Part shown: piece by piece, positions 63,814-64,000 of the stretch
Numbering within the stretch: the stretch's first letter is position 1
How the letters are laid out: the number at the start of each line of letters is the position of its first letter
NCBI RefSeq assembly: GCF_003287895.1
Contig: NZ_CP030280.1
Span: 2,424,501 to 2,488,500 of the forward strand
From: Blautia argi
Lineage (GTDB): Bacteria; Bacillota; Clostridia; Lachnospirales; Lachnospiraceae
Direction: 5' to 3'
Length of the DNA: 64,000 nt
Translations under genes and position numbers: made by a program
The notes under the pieces: generated by a model
Databases searched by the model: none
Seen by the model: only the letters and a program-made list of their open reading frames with translations
Told to the model about the DNA's origin: nothing

Positions 63814-64000
63814 GGTGTTTCCTCCTGTTTTTTAATTTTCTTCCCTTTTACAAAGGTATCTGTAATATTATAAGCATCGTCTAAAATGAGAATATCAGCG
63901 TCCTTTCCCTCTTCCAGGCTTCCGATATGCTCCTCTGCACGAATCAGTCTTGCAGGATTCATGGTAAGCAGAGGAAGTACGTCCTCCATGGATTTTCCTG
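63804..64000 (-). CDS. Amidohydrolase family protein, C-terminal part (cut by window edge)
   Basis: Only the last ~64 residues are inside the window; the frame is open to the edge. The sequence EDVLPLLTMNPARLIRAEEH followed by IGSLEEGKDADILILDDAYN and TDTFVKGKKIKK is the closing part of the metal-dependent amidohydrolase fold, as in isoaspartyl dipeptidase (IadA-like), NagA or dihydroorotase-like enzymes. The catalytic residues lie outside. It overlaps the aldolase start, so it belongs to that operon. An IadA- or NagA-like specificity cannot be told apart from this piece. Confidence 0.75.
   Translation of the reverse strand, partial: GKSMEDVLPLLTMNPARLIRAEEHIGSLEEGKDADILILDDAYNITDTFVKGKKIKKQEETPCH

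Overview
The window reads as chromosomal DNA of a low/mid-GC Gram-positive gut anaerobe, most likely a Lachnospiraceae (Blautia-like) Clostridium relative. The basis is strong AGGAGG ribosome-binding sites, TTGACA/TATAAT promoters, hairpin-plus-T-run terminators, PolC-type polymerase, the paired GlgC/GlgD, the ~497-residue IMP dehydrogenase, and a three-gene cluster with proteins I believe to be DUF5717/DUF5716. The genus is an inference. I see no rRNA, tRNA, CRISPR array, intact prophage or intact insertion sequence.

Layout. 1-1.6 kb: a promoter, a ~190-nt leader ending in a strong terminator, and a CNNM/CorC membrane protein. 1.8-8.8 kb: guaB, then a complete 2-aminoethylphosphonate unit (ATPase, permease fused to binding protein, PhnW, PhnX). 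9-15.6 kb: glgC-glgD, a GH13 alpha-glucosidase, a divergent AraC regulator, an SDR and a rhodanese lipoprotein. 15.6-16.9 kb: a small mobile remnant (truncated tnpV, dinD, an rlmD tail module) at the 3' end of rlmD. 18.4-21 kb: a small acidic membrane protein and pcrA. 21.1-29.3 kb: a five-gene operon with two POT-family peptide transporters, an Xaa-Pro peptidase, a HEFAH metallopeptidase and a GH127 beta-L-arabinofuranosidase-like enzyme, preceded by an XRE-cupin regulator and a consensus promoter carrying two perfect 14-bp palindromes. 29.4-42.5 kb: purA, an NhaC antiporter, purB, the DUF5717/DUF5716/TPR cluster, a PLP aminotransferase, a CDF transporter and purC. 42.6-50.7 kb: polC, ispG, telA, xpaC. 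50.8-55.8 kb: ilvE, a GH31 glucosidase and pgi. 55.9-64 kb: a LarA-like racemase/epimerase, divergent TIM, PFK-family kinase, SsuABC/NMT1-type ABC transporter, class II aldolase and a partial amidohydrolase.

How the genes fit. Three sets look like functional units: the 2-AEP unit (uptake, transamination, C-P hydrolysis); the peptide/arabinoside operon, which I read as a candidate intracellular route for hydroxyproline-rich (extensin-like) glycopeptides; and the PFK-TIM-LarA plus ABC plus aldolase neighbourhood, which resembles a glycolysis-like side pathway for an unknown sugar derivative or sugar acid.

Quality caveat. Eight genes, including housekeeping ones, are broken by nine single-base lesions, mostly in short homopolymers. 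I read these as probable sequencing errors rather than genuine decay; each is given with its position.
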